This document shows, one piece after another, positions 7,776 to 15,579 of a DNA stretch of 64,000 nt (position 1 is its first letter; each line of letters starts with the position of its first letter). The notes beneath the pieces were generated by a model. It did no database searches, was not told where the DNA came from, and saw only the letters and a list, made by a program, of their open reading frames with translations. Where the stretch lies: contig NZ_JAQQWU010000011.1 of assembly GCF_028610625.1 (NCBI RefSeq), positions 78,138 to 142,137 on the forward strand, written 5' to 3'. This DNA is from Guptibacillus spartinae (GTDB lineage: Bacteria > Bacillota > Bacilli > Bacillales > Guptibacillaceae). Position numbers and translations under genes: made by a program.

Positions 7776-8162
7776 ATGAAGAAAATATTAATTGTGGACG
7801 ACCAGTATGGCATTCGAGTGTTGTTAAGCGAACTATTTAAGAAAGAAGGGTACCAGACGCTGCAAGCTGCGAACGGAATGACAGCCATAGAGCTTGTGAA
7901 ACAGGAATGTCCGGATCTTGTAATCCTCGATTTGAAAATGCCCGGTATGGACGGATTAGAAGTGTTTAAAACTCTCAAAACGTTTAATGAAGAAGTTCAG
8001 GTTATTTTTATGACAGCCTATGGTGAATTACAGCTTGTACAAGAATTTATGAAGCTTGGTGCAATCACACATTTTGCAAAACCATTTGATATCGAAGAAG
8101 TGTGTCGAACTGTTAAACGTGTCATCCCACTTGATACGAAAGAGGTCGTACGCACCAAATAA
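7776..8162 (+). CDS. spo0F: Spo0F sporulation phosphorelay response regulator
   Basis: This 128-residue single-domain receiver relays phosphate from sporulation kinases to Spo0B and so controls Spo0A activation. The match to Bacillus Spo0F is strong: [11 protein letters not shown] at the N terminus, the phosphoacceptor Asp in [12 protein letters not shown] near residue 54, the FMTAYGEL block, and [10 protein letters not shown] with the conserved Lys near residue 104. There is no output domain. The ATG follows AAAGGTGG; a longer ORF from upstream ATGs lacks a ribosome binding site. A terminator closes the gene. Confidence 0.95.
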   Translation: MKKILIVDDQYGIRVLLSELFKKEGYQTLQAANGMTAIELVKQECPDLVILDLKMPGMDGLEVFKTLKTFNEEVQVIFMTAYGELQLVQEFMKLGAITHFAKPFDIEEVCRTVKRVIPLDTKEVVRTK

Positions 8163-8170
8163 TTTTTTTT

Positions 8171-8199
8171 ACCTGCTTTCATTAGAGAGCAGGTTTTTT
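8171..8199 (+). terminator. Intrinsic terminator of spo0F
   Basis: An ACCTGCT/AGCAGGT stem with a 10-nt loop is followed by six T. Confidence 0.85.
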
Positions 8200-8270
8200 C
8201 GATTATATTTGAAACCAATTCATTTTTTAAACGTATGTTAATCGATGATCGAGAGAAGGGAAGTCATAGA

Positions 8271-9062
8271 TTGAACAATCACCAAATTGACTTTAAGTTA
8301 TATGGAGATGATATGCAGTTTGTCGAAGTCGAACTGGATCCAGGAGAGACAGTTGTAGCTGAGGCAGGTAGTCTTATGATGATGGAAGATCACATTGAAA
8401 TGGAAACGATTTTTGGCGATGGAAGCGAACGCCAGAGTGGTTTAGTAGGGAAATTGTTTAGTGCAGGAAAACGCGTACTTACAGGTGAAAGTCTCTTCAT
8501 GACGGCTTTTACAAATGAAGGAAAGGTGAAAAGGCACGTATCCTTTGCTTCTCCTTATCCGGGCAAAATTATTCCAATGGATCTGAGTGAATGGGAAGGA
8601 AAAATTATTTGTCAAAAAGATGCTTTTCTCGCTGCTGCAAAAGGTGTATCGGTTGGGATTGAATTACAAAAGAAGTTAGGAACCGGGTTCTTTGGCGGAG
8701 AAGGATTTATTATGCAAAAGCTTGAAGGAGACGGTTTAGCATTCGTTCACGCTGGTGGAACCATACATAAAAAAGTACTACAGCCAGGTGAAACGCTTCG
8801 CCTTGATACCGGTTGTTTAGTAGCTATGACAGGCGATGTTCATTATAATATTGAGTTTGTAAAAGGAATAAAAACAGCTTTGTTTGGCGGAGAAGGATTG
8901 TTTTTTGCCACTCTCAAAGGGCCAGGGACGGTTTGGGTTCAATCTCTTCCATTTAGTCGCTTAGCAAGTCGCGTGTTCGCTGCAATGCCACAAACTCCAG
9001 GCGGGAGTAAAGGAGAAGGTAGTATGGCAAAAGGACTCTTTGATATGTTTAGTGGAGATTAA
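8271..9062 (+). CDS. TIGR00266/AIM24-family protein
   Basis: The 263-residue protein has a repeated beta-rich architecture with glycine-rich turns such as GFFGGEGFIMQKLEG near residue 142 and LFGGEGLFFATLKGPG near 213. These are hallmarks of the TIGR00266/DUF124 (AIM24-like) family. No signal peptide or membrane helix is present and the biochemical role is unknown. An ATG 36 nt upstream lacks a ribosome binding site, whereas this TTG has GAGAAGGGA about ten bases before it and gives the usual family N terminus. Confidence 0.8.
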   Translation: MNNHQIDFKLYGDDMQFVEVELDPGETVVAEAGSLMMMEDHIEMETIFGDGSERQSGLVGKLFSAGKRVLTGESLFMTAFTNEGKVKRHVSFASPYPGKIIPMDLSEWEGKIICQKDAFLAAAKGVSVGIELQKKLGTGFFGGEGFIMQKLEGDGLAFVHAGGTIHKKVLQPGETLRLDTGCLVAMTGDVHYNIEFVKGIKTALFGGEGLFFATLKGPGTVWVQSLPFSRLASRVFAAMPQTPGGSKGEGSMAKGLFDMFSGD

Positions 9063-9072
9063 TTCTTATTTT

Positions 9073-9116
9073 AAAAAGCAACCTTCCATCATTAAGAGAT
9101 GGAAGGTTGCTTTATT
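9073..9116. terminator. Bidirectional intrinsic terminator
   Basis: A stem of about 16 bp, centred on GCAACCTTCCATC / GATGGAAGGTTGC, has A/T runs on both sides. It lies between convergent genes. Confidence 0.85.
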
Positions 9117-9135
9117 TAGATTAGGGAGTGAATCT

Positions 9136-10257
9136 TTATTTGCGCTTACGAGCTTTAGGAGCTGGTGCATTCTTTCTCGTTAATTCGAGATCTAGTTTTT
9201 GTGTGATTTTCTCCAGGTATTTTTCTTCGCCGGGAAGCAGAAGTGTTACAACGGAGCCCTCTTTCCCCATTCGTCCTGTGCGGCCTGAACGATGAAGGTA
9301 TGTTTTGGCATCCTCAGATAAGTCGTAGTGGAAAACATGTGTAATGTTATCAATATCTAATCCTCTTGCCGCAAGGTCAGTTGTGAGCAATAGTTGAATT
9401 TGGTCATTGCGGAAACGATTTAAGACATTTTTTCTTTCAGTCTTATTCGTAGAACTGTCTAATACGTCGAAAGAGATTTTCTTAGTTGCAAGAATGTCCT
9501 TTAGACGGGAAAGGTAGTTGCTATTATTCACAAAAGCTAGAGCTTTAACCCCTTCTTTACGTGCAAGTTTTCGAAGTAATTCGGGTTTCTCGCGACGGTT
9601 GGTTACGTAATAACTGTGATTGATGGCTTTCTTTGCTTCAGCTGTAGCTTTAATGCTTAACACAGAAGGATTATCGGAAAGCTTTTTCGCCTGCATGAGG
9701 ACTTTGTCACTAAGCGTAGCTGAGAAGAAGAGAAGCTGACAGTCTCTTAAAGCAGACTGACAAATGTAAGAGACATCTTCCATTGTAGATGGATGTAGCA
9801 CCTGATCGGCTTCATCGGCAACGATGGTTCTCACTTCATTCATTTTAAGCTTCTTCATCTCTATTAGTTCTGCGATTCGGTTTGGTGTTCCTATGATTAG
9901 CTGTGGGTGTTTTTTTAGTTTATCCAATTGGCGTTTGATTGCAGCTCCTCCTATCATGGAGGCTGCAGTCATTTCACTACCTTGTAAAAATTTCTGTGCA
10001 ACTTCAAATACTTGCATGGCAAGTTCTCGAGTTGGTGCTAGAATGATTGCCTGCGTGTTTTTCTTAGTTGGATCAAGTTTCTGCATAATTGGTAATAGAA
10101 AGGCTAGTGTCTTACCAGTTCCAGTAGGTGCTTCAACAAGTAAATCTTCTCCATTCAAGATACGAGGGATCGCTTGTTCTTGGACAGCAGAGAAAGTTGT
10201 AAAACCAGAAGATTTCCAGTTTTCATTAAGGAATGGGTGTTGATCAAACATAGTCAT
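9136..10257 (-). CDS. yfmL: DEAD-box RNA helicase, YfmL-like
   Basis: A compact 373-residue DEAD-box ATPase. Motifs in order: Q motif region FTTFSAVQEQAI, Walker A APTGTGKT near residue 43, PTREL, GTPNR (TPGR variant), DEAD near 148, SAT in FFSATLS near 180, TTDLAARGLDI and HRSGRTGR near 330. The short basic tail PAPKARKRK replaces the RNA-binding extension of CshA/DbpA. Length and layout resemble B. subtilis YfmL, linked to 50S ribosome assembly and cold growth. The ATG follows AAAGGAG by seven bases. Single-gene unit. Confidence 0.85.
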   Translation of the reverse strand: MTMFDQHPFLNENWKSSGFTTFSAVQEQAIPRILNGEDLLVEAPTGTGKTLAFLLPIMQKLDPTKKNTQAIILAPTRELAMQVFEVAQKFLQGSEMTAASMIGGAAIKRQLDKLKKHPQLIIGTPNRIAELIEMKKLKMNEVRTIVADEADQVLHPSTMEDVSYICQSALRDCQLLFFSATLSDKVLMQAKKLSDNPSVLSIKATAEAKKAINHSYYVTNRREKPELLRKLARKEGVKALAFVNNSNYLSRLKDILATKKISFDVLDSSTNKTERKNVLNRFRNDQIQLLLTTDLAARGLDIDNITHVFHYDLSEDAKTYLHRSGRTGRMGKEGSVVTLLLPGEEKYLEKITQKLDLELTRKNAPAPKARKRK

Positions 10258-10409
10258 AGGGTTACTCCTTTATTATCATATACGTTCCACCTGAAAGGCA
10301 GGATTATTTTATCAAGCTTGTTTCGGTTATCTTAGCCATATTTATTTTAACATAGTCAGCAATTTCTCAGAATGCGATCGGAATCTTTTTCGTTAGGGCG
10401 TCTATTAAT

Positions 10410-10434
10410 GTTTTGTTGAATTCTAAGAGGGAAT
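10410..10434 (+). promoter_or_regulatory. Putative SigB promoter
   Basis: GTTTTG, 13 bp, GGGAAT matches the sigma-B consensus at 10 of 12 positions, 28 bp upstream of a small membrane-protein gene. Confidence 0.45.
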
Positions 10435-10462
10435 AAACAAGCTAGAGGGAGGGACAACGGAC

Positions 10463-10711
10463 ATGAATGGATACTTACTTAGAAAAATGGCTGTATATAC
10501 ATTACTTACCGGAATCATCGCCGCAATTTTTATTGGCATTACGCTAGGAGAAAACCTACCGAATTACGCTACAATTGAGGAGCCGTATCCAATGCGTTGG
10601 CTAATTGGAATTGGGGCATTTGGCATCAGCGGCATCATTTCTTCGATCCTATACACGGGTGGTGTAATAGCGGATATTATTGCTCAAAAAAACGAACAAA
10701 TTTCTCCATAA
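10463..10711 (+). CDS. Small two-helix membrane protein
   Basis: The 82-residue product has two hydrophobic segments (about 10-28 and 44-68) separated by a short polar loop containing YATIEEPYPMRW, and a short charged tail. The ATG follows GAGGGAGGG. I do not recognise the family. A SigB-like promoter immediately upstream and a terminator immediately downstream suggest a monocistronic stress-inducible gene. Confidence 0.75.
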   Translation: MNGYLLRKMAVYTLLTGIIAAIFIGITLGENLPNYATIEEPYPMRWLIGIGAFGISGIISSILYTGGVIADIIAQKNEQISP

Positions 10712-10719
10712 AATGGATA

Positions 10720-10747
10720 AAGAGCGCATCGCCTCGATGCGCTCTTT
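10720..10747. terminator. Intrinsic terminator, possibly bidirectional
   Basis: Stem AAGAGCGCATCG / CGATGCGCTCTT with a short loop, T-rich on both sides. It would end both the small membrane-protein gene and the minus-strand unit described next. Confidence 0.8.
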
Positions 10748-11036
10748 CATTATATATAACGATCGTTATTTATTAACAGTAACTCCTTCATTGCCGCGGT
10801 AAACATACCATAGAGATCTGTTGATCTCTCAAACAACGAAAGCCCTACCTCTCTTCCATCCTTACGGCTCCGAAGCCGCGCCAGTGTGAGTGAGGAGGAT
10901 CAACAGCAATTGTAGTATGGCCATTAACTTGATACAAGCCAATTAGAATCATGCTGTTCATACCTTTCCAGTTATGAATTTTAGTTCTCCTTATTTTAAA
11001 GGAGCTAGTTGTTAATAGGGGTTTGTTGATACCCAA
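10721..11036 (-). ncRNA. Candidate structured RNA or micro-ORF transcription unit
   Basis: A minus-strand unit is bounded by a good promoter and the intrinsic terminator, giving a transcript of about 315 nt. It contains several hairpins: CTCCTT..AAGGAG, CGGCT-TCGG-AGCCG and AGAGATC-AACA-GATCTCT. No protein of normal size fits; a 35-38 codon ORF is possible. It does not match a T-box, SAM, TPP or other riboswitch that I can recognise. It could be a regulatory RNA, a small-protein mRNA, or both. Confidence 0.35.
10845..10961 (-). CDS. Possible 35-38 aa protein in the small-RNA unit
   Basis: The ORF MNSMILIGLYQVNGHTT... ends in AVRMEER. The first ATG has GGAAAGG only one base away; the second (10952) has it at ten bases. 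An in-frame ATT further upstream sits seven bases after AAGGAG. The reading frame overlaps the TCGG hairpin, so coding and structure would compete. Unknown family; weak evidence. Confidence 0.25.
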   Translation of the reverse strand: MNSMILIGLYQVNGHTTIAVDPPHSHWRGFGAVRMEER

Positions 11037-11042
11037 TTACTT

Positions 11043-11070
11043 ATTATACACGTTTGATTGCATAAGTCAA
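11043..11070 (-). promoter_or_regulatory. SigA promoter of the small-RNA unit
   Basis: Read on the minus strand, TTGACT is followed after 16 bp by TATAAT, a strong match. It lies just downstream of the yuiD stop codon and points away from it, so the downstream transcript would be independent. Confidence 0.6.
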
Positions 11071-11081
11071 ATAGGATTCTG

Positions 11082-11537
11082 TTATTTTTTAGAAAAATAC
11101 CCTAATAATCCAAGTGCAATACCGAGTAAGGCGCCACCGCCAACTTCGGCGGGCTGATGTCCAAGCAGTTCATTTAATTCTACATCCCTTCTTGCATGGA
11201 GCAGGTCAGGGTAATGACCTGATAAAAGCTCAATGTCTTCATCAAGGTCATTAACAAGTTGAGCAATTTCACCTGTGTGTCGCCTTATTCCTTGAGCATC
11301 GTACATGACAATAACTCCAAAAACAACAGCAAGGGCGGTTTCAATTGAATGCCTTCCTGTTTCTAAGGCTGTATAAGTAGCTAATGCAGATACCCCTGCT
11401 GAATGAGAACTTGGCATGCCGCCTGTTTGAAAGAGAGGACGCCAATCCCACTTGCCTGATGTCGTTTTATGTGTCAGTATTTTTAAACCCTGTGCTAGAA
11501 AAATGGCTGAAAGTGCCACGTTTATCCCTTTATTCAT
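11082..11537 (-). CDS. yuiD: Divergent PAP2 family protein (DUF212, YuiD-like)
   Basis: The 151-residue membrane protein belongs to the divergent PAP2/DUF212 family. Visible motifs are GGMPSSHSAGVSALATY near residue 45 and a later MYDAQGIRRHTGEIA block, corresponding to phosphatase-like signatures. Membrane helices are near 5-22, 75-95 and at the C terminus. The substrate is unknown; a phospholipid-type phosphate ester is possible by family relation. This ATG has GAGGTGAG upstream; the longer ORF to 11636 has no ribosome binding site. Confidence 0.85.
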   Translation of the reverse strand: MNKGINVALSAIFLAQGLKILTHKTTSGKWDWRPLFQTGGMPSSHSAGVSALATYTALETGRHSIETALAVVFGVIVMYDAQGIRRHTGEIAQLVNDLDEDIELLSGHYPDLLHARRDVELNELLGHQPAEVGGGALLGIALGLLGYFSKK

Positions 11538-11628
11538 TTTACTCACCTCATTGTTATTCTGGCAAAAAACCGCATGTTTATGAAACCTGCAGGAAAAAAT
11601 ATGAATGACAATGAAAGGAGAGAAAGCT

Positions 11629-11826
11629 TTGAACATTACTCAGCATGAGGCAGAGGTAATACGTTCTGCGTTAACCTCACTAATGAACGATTCAAATAAA
11701 GAGAACTATGTGGCAGTTTTAGAAAAATTAGCTCTTACTCCTTCAGTGAACCAGCTTGGTGATTTAGAAGGATTTATGAATGCTGGAGTGGAAAAGGAAA
11801 ACCACGGTTCGTCTCAATTAACCTAA
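11629..11826 (+). CDS. 65-aa hypothetical protein
   Basis: Small soluble, acidic protein starting MNITQHEAEVIRSALTSL from a TTG that follows AAAGGAG by eight bases. Predicted mostly helical, with no cysteine and no membrane segment. An earlier ATG in the same frame lacks a ribosome binding site and overlaps the divergent yuiD promoter region. Function not recognised. Confidence 0.6.
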   Translation: MNITQHEAEVIRSALTSLMNDSNKENYVAVLEKLALTPSVNQLGDLEGFMNAGVEKENHGSSQLT

Positions 11827-11975
11827 GCTTTTTAGCTTGTGAGCTTGCGAGAGGTGATTGAAAGCCGATTCAAGTTAGGATCAAATTCCTTTCTTCCATT
11901 ACGCTAGAAACAAAAAATGAAGGGAAGGAACTCAAGAGAAGAGTTGTAACCGTGACAGGCATAGTGTCATAATTT

Positions 11976-12029
11976 ACTGCACCAATGTGGATAGAACGCG
12001 ATGCTCCCCATATCAGTGCAGTTTTTTTA
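11976..12029. terminator. Long imperfect hairpin terminator
   Basis: ACTGCACCAATGTGG pairs imperfectly with CCCATATCAGTGCAGT across a 16-nt loop and is followed by seven T on the plus strand. It ends transcription from the 65-aa gene side and overlaps the stop of the convergent CapA gene. The preceding 150 bp show nothing else. Confidence 0.6.
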
Positions 12030-13154
12030 TGACTTCGGTACCTTTAAATTCGGAATCCATTTGCTCATATGATTGTTAATCTCATCTAATCGTTTTGGTT
12101 TTACTTTTTTTAATGGATGAACATGATATTCTTTGTCTACAAACGTAGGGATAAAAGATGGTGATGTGACCGAGAACGTCGTATTGCCTCTAAACTTTTC
12201 TTTCGCAAATTCTACTTTTAACATTCCACCGATATCTTTGTAATCTCCCTTTTGACCGGACAAGAAATTACCTAATGAATAAGCAACAAGAACCTTCCGG
12301 TCGTCTTTTGTTTCAATCCATTCTAATGGTTGAAGCACATGTGGATGGTGACCTAAAATCAGATCAGCTCCTGCTTCAGCTAAAAATGAACTCAGCTCTA
12401 TTTGGGTATGATTCGGTAACCGTTCATATTCAGTTCCAAAGTGTACACTTACTACAACCCCGTCAGCTTGTTTTTTCGCATTTTGAATATCCCGACTCAT
12501 CACCTTTTTATCTATGTAGTTTACGAGGTATGGTTTATTAGCAGGAGGACGAATGCCGTTTGTCCCATACGTATAAGAAAGGAAAGCTAACGTGATGCCA
12601 TTATGCTCAATCGTTCGAATTTGCTCACGGTCTTTTTTCGATGTGTAGCTTCCAGTATAAAGCATATCGATTTTCTTCCAGTGTTGAATGGCGTTTTGAA
12701 TCGCCTTTTCTCCACGATCTAATGTATGGTTATTTGCCATTGAAACGATATCAACTCCGGCATTTTTAAGGGCGTCGCCAACTTCAGTTGGACTGTTAAA
12801 CGCGGGATACGAAGAAAGCCCTATTGTTGTTCCACCGATGACCGTTTCTTGATTAGCGATGGTTATGTCTGCATCTAGTAGGAGGTTTTGAACGTCTTGA
12901 AGCATCGGGTTAAAATTGTATCCTCCTCCTTCTACTGCTTTTTCGTATACACGATCGTGGATAAGAATATCTCCAATTGCCGCGAGTGTTACAGAGCTCT
13001 TATCAAGAGAAGCATGCTCCAAATTTTGCGACACGTTTCGATAAGTTTGGAGATCTGATGCGTTTTTAGGCTCTTCTTTTTGACTGGATAGCCAAAAGCT
13101 CAATCCTCCAATTGAAATTAGAAGGATGATGAGTAGAGGTAGCGTTTTTTTCAT
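12027..13154 (-). CDS. CapA family metallophosphoesterase-like protein
   Basis: The 375-residue protein has an N-terminal signal anchor (about 3-24) and an extracytoplasmic CapA/PGA_cap domain. Visible motifs: AAIGDILIHDRV near residue 60, ANQETVIGG near 103, MANNHTLDRG near 140, VSVHFGTEYE near 238 and ILGHHPHVLQPLEWI near 267, the metal-binding His/Asp/Asn set. CapA proteins take part in poly-gamma-glutamate or capsule handling, but no capB/capC partners are nearby, so the substrate is open. The ATG after AGGTG is chosen over an in-frame GTG three codons earlier. Confidence 0.85.
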   Translation of the reverse strand: MKKTLPLLIILLISIGGLSFWLSSQKEEPKNASDLQTYRNVSQNLEHASLDKSSVTLAAIGDILIHDRVYEKAVEGGGYNFNPMLQDVQNLLLDADITIANQETVIGGTTIGLSSYPAFNSPTEVGDALKNAGVDIVSMANNHTLDRGEKAIQNAIQHWKKIDMLYTGSYTSKKDREQIRTIEHNGITLAFLSYTYGTNGIRPPANKPYLVNYIDKKVMSRDIQNAKKQADGVVVSVHFGTEYERLPNHTQIELSSFLAEAGADLILGHHPHVLQPLEWIETKDDRKVLVAYSLGNFLSGQKGDYKDIGGMLKVEFAKEKFRGNTTFSVTSPSFIPTFVDKEYHVHPLKKVKPKRLDEINNHMSKWIPNLKVPKS

Positions 13155-13278
13155 TGTTTTCACCTATATCCATTTATGTGGTAAAGCGTTCTCACCGTTA
13201 TCGTACCACCTTTTTATCAGAAAAGCATGTCGATTTATAAAAGGGAGTTTTCATGTTAAGAAAGGAAAAGGATTTATT

Positions 13279-13312
13279 CAAATAGACATGGCTCGTGAGC
13301 CATGTCTATTTG
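13279..13312. terminator. Perfect 15-bp hairpin after the MobA-like gene
   Basis: TCAAATAGACATGGCT and its exact complement enclose a 4-nt loop. The stop codon of the minus-strand MobA-like gene lies in one arm. The downstream T-tract is interrupted, so termination strength is uncertain. Confidence 0.55.
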
Positions 13313-13839
13313 AGGAAGAGGCGATCACTTTCAAGGATGACTGAGGAGGTGGTAATGTTTTCTAGAAACGAAGAAACGCTAGCCTCTTCTTGTTGAAGAA
13401 ACTCCGTCAATTTTGATTTTACGCTTGTCCTGTAAACCCCTTCAAATGCTTCTAGGGCCCCGTTGATAATAGGAAGTGCTGCATCCACCTCCAATTTCAA
13501 TAAATTTTTTATTAATCTACTTGCCACACAAGTAGAAGGCATGAGGTTATCTGATTCGATGACCCAAGCAACTTCCATTCTAGAAAGTGAAAGCCCAGCG
13601 TGTAGTCCACCTAACGGTCCTTTGTTTTGGAAAAAATCTGTTATGATGCGGGTATCGGCTGGTACATATGGTAGTAGTTCTCTAGGCGTATTTGTCACGA
13701 CGATTATTTCATCAACGATCTTCCGCATTTCTCTAATCTGAAACTGAATAAGCGGTTCACTATGTTGCGGTAGAAGGGATCTATGACGACCGTAGACATG
13801 ATCATTTGGTCCTCCGGCTAAAATAACTCCTGTTAGCAT
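13306..13839 (-). CDS. MobA-like NTP-transferase domain protein
   Basis: The 177-residue protein resembles molybdenum-cofactor guanylyltransferase MobA: the N-terminal VILAGG loop, an IIVVTNTP strand near residue 48, and GPLGGLHAGL near 76. Two key features deviate. The Lys of the usual GxDK motif is replaced in YGRHRSLLP, and the metal-binding region reads ESDNLMP. No molybdopterin genes are nearby. It may be a diverged nucleotidyltransferase with another substrate, or inactive. The ATG follows GGAAGG by eight bases. Confidence 0.7.
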   Translation of the reverse strand: MLTGVILAGGPNDHVYGRHRSLLPQHSEPLIQFQIREMRKIVDEIIVVTNTPRELLPYVPADTRIITDFFQNKGPLGGLHAGLSLSRMEVAWVIESDNLMPSTCVASRLIKNLLKLEVDAALPIINGALEAFEGVYRTSVKSKLTEFLQQEEASVSSFLENITTSSVILESDRLFLK

Positions 13840-13937
13840 GCTCTTCACCTTCCAATTCGTTTGTTAGTCTAAATGTATCCTGCGCTTGATAAATTTACTG
13901 TAAGGAATGTCACATATTTTTGGGGAAATGAGCGAGA

Positions 13938-13980
13938 TGTGATGTTTATCACACCTGAATAAGAAGTGACCTTCTATAAT
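13938..13980 (+). promoter_or_regulatory. Crp/Fnr palindrome and promoter of fnr
   Basis: TGTGATGTTTATCACA (13938-13953) is a perfect Crp/Fnr-type palindrome. A TATAAT (13975-13980) predicts a start site near 13987, placing the palindrome centre at about -41.5, the class II activator position. This suggests autoactivation of fnr, or control by a paralogue. Confidence 0.7.
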
Positions 13981-14010
13981 AGAAGTAACAGAAGTGTTCT
14001 AGGGGGGAAA

Positions 14011-14739
14011 ATGATGAAAATCACTTGTCCAGTTACGATGATGAATAAAGGTGGGTACAATACACAGTCATTTACGAAGGAGAATTTTATTAAATTAGAA
14101 GAGTTAATGTATGAGCAGCAGGTGAAACGTGGTGAGAAGATCTACTGGGAAGGAAATAACTGCAGTCATCTTTATTATTTAAAAAGTGGAGCGGTGAAAC
14201 TTACGAAAAGTTCAGATGAAGGCAAGGACCTCGTACTCTACCATTTCCAGGCAGGCGATTTATTTGGTGAAATTGGAGATGACTCCCATATTCTTAATAG
14301 CTTTAGTGCAGAAGCGATGACAGATTGTAGTCTTGGCATCATACAGCAGAAAGATCTAGAAACTATCCTCTGGCAGAACGGTGACCTTGCTATTGAATTT
14401 ATGAAATGGATGGGATATATGCAGCGTTTTACGCAAACGAAACTTCGTGATTTAATGTTTTTTGGTAAGCACGGTGCCCTTGCTTCTACACTGATTCGAA
14501 TTGCAAACAGTTATGGTATTGAAGAAGGAAATACCATTCGTTTAACGACAAAATTTACAAATACGGAAATTGCGGATTTAATTGGCGCAACGCGTGAAAC
14601 GGTGAACCGAATGTTAAATCAATTAAAAAAGGATGAAATCATTGCTTATGAAAACGGGACGATCATGATTGAGGATCTTGAAAGACTTAAAGCCATTTGT
14701 CATTGTGAAGGCTGTCCTAAAAACATATGTCGGTTATAA
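14011..14739 (+). CDS. fnr: Fnr oxygen-sensing transcription regulator
   Basis: The 242-residue Crp/Fnr-family protein has a cyclic-nucleotide-binding-like beta barrel (about 25-140), a dimerisation helix and a C-terminal helix-turn-helix (TNTEIADLIGATRETVNRML near 185-205). The C terminus ends CHCEGCPKNICRL: C-x2-C-x4-C is the arrangement that binds a 4Fe-4S cluster in Bacillus Fnr, unlike the N-terminal cluster of E. coli FNR. It is expected to activate low-oxygen genes by binding TGTGA-N6-TCACA. Such sites lie in its own promoter and before the adjacent oxidase genes. The start has AGGGGGG upstream. Confidence 0.9.
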   Translation: MMKITCPVTMMNKGGYNTQSFTKENFIKLEELMYEQQVKRGEKIYWEGNNCSHLYYLKSGAVKLTKSSDEGKDLVLYHFQAGDLFGEIGDDSHILNSFSAEAMTDCSLGIIQQKDLETILWQNGDLAIEFMKWMGYMQRFTQTKLRDLMFFGKHGALASTLIRIANSYGIEEGNTIRLTTKFTNTEIADLIGATRETVNRMLNQLKKDEIIAYENGTIMIEDLERLKAICHCEGCPKNICRL

Positions 14740-14773
14740 AGAGGTCAGGGAGTTACCTGCTCTCTTTTTTTTT
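14738..14773 (+). terminator. Intrinsic terminator of fnr
   Basis: Stem AAAGAG-GTCAGG / CCTG-CTCTCTTT is followed by a run of T. Confidence 0.75.
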
Positions 14774-14851
14774 GAGGTTTTATTGGCTGAAAACTTACTA
14801 TATTGGCTAAAGTTGGGTTTTATTGACCAAATCCAAAACCTCCCTTTGTTT

Positions 14852-14867
14852 TGTGAGTTAAGTCACA
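14852..14867 (+). promoter_or_regulatory. Crp/Fnr palindrome before the ba3-type oxidase operon
   Basis: TGTGAGTTAAGTCACA is a perfect palindrome of the Fnr class. A weak -10 (TAAACT, 14889-14894) would place the transcription start about 41.5 bp from its centre, as in class II activation. It lies 61 bp before the subunit IIa gene. Confidence 0.7.
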
Positions 14868-14928
14868 GCTTCTACCCGGACATTCTCCTAAACTAAATTT
14901 ATACCGAGCATACAAAGGAGGAGGAACA

Positions 14929-15090
14929 ATGGGGGTTCTTGAGGAGAAAAAGGAAACGGCTCGAAAAGTCGTTACGACAAAGGAAGAAGGACCAAACCTG
15001 AAAGGAACGATGATCGCTGTCATGTTACTTGGGGGATTTATTGTCCTATCCTGGTTTGGCGTCTACTGGCTTTATCTCGTTCGTCTTTAG
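14929..15090 (+). CDS. Cytochrome c oxidase subunit IIa
   Basis: A 53-residue protein with a charged N-terminal half (MGVLEEKKETARKVV...) and one C-terminal transmembrane helix (about 27-51, MIAVMLLGGFIVLSWFGVYW). Size, topology and position directly before subunits II and I match the small subunit IIa of ba3-type oxidases, as in Thermus. A very strong AGGAGGAGG precedes the ATG. It is co-transcribed with the next two genes. Confidence 0.85.
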   Translation: MGVLEEKKETARKVVTTKEEGPNLKGTMIAVMLLGGFIVLSWFGVYWLYLVRL

Positions 15091-15105
15091 AAAGGGGGAA
15101 ACAAC

Positions 15106-15579
15106 ATGCACATGCACAAATTAGAAAGGTTATGGCTAATAATCGGAAGTGGTGCACTTGTTGTGTTTTTATTGGTAATAGGTGTGAATGCTTTCGCAAT
15201 GGGGCATACACCACCAAGTGATCGTGATATTCTAGACCCTACTCAAGTCGATTTAACGGCACCATTTGACGATCCGGGGTTAAAGAAGATTGGTGATAAC
15301 GAATATGAGTTGGTTTTAGTTGCGCAGGCTTTTACTTTTCAATCAAACGATGAACTGAAAATTCCTGAAGGCGCAACGGTTCATTTTAAAGTAACGAGTA
15401 AAGATGTGGTTCACGGTTTTCAAATTCCGAAAACGAATGTCAATATGATGATTACGCCAGGTCATGTTAATACAATTACACATACATTTGATGAAGCAGG
15501 TCAGTTTCTCATTTTGTGTAATGAATATTGTGGGGTAGGTCACCAGGCAATGGGTGTCCCTCTGGAGGTGATAAAATGA
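15106..15579 (+). CDS. cbaA: ba3-type cytochrome oxidase subunit II (CuA)
   Basis: The 157-residue protein has a single N-terminal membrane anchor (about 8-30) and an external cupredoxin domain. The binuclear CuA centre is visible: VVHGFQIP supplies one His, and CNEYCGVGHQAM supplies two Cys, the bridging Glu carbonyl, His and Met. It accepts electrons from a cytochrome c and passes them to subunit I. There is only one anchor helix, as in ba3 enzymes, not two as in caa3. Its stop overlaps the start of subunit I (ATGA). Confidence 0.9.
   Translation: MHMHKLERLWLIIGSGALVVFLLVIGVNAFAMGHTPPSDRDILDPTQVDLTAPFDDPGLKKIGDNEYELVLVAQAFTFQSNDELKIPEGATVHFKVTSKDVVHGFQIPKTNVNMMITPGHVNTITHTFDEAGQFLILCNEYCGVGHQAMGVPLEVIK

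Noticed and set aside
10780..10830. ACCGCGG resembling a T-box antiterminator on the minus strand
   Set aside because: The full AGGGTGGNACCGCG motif, specifier loop and AGAGA elements are missing and no aminoacyl-tRNA or amino-acid gene follows.
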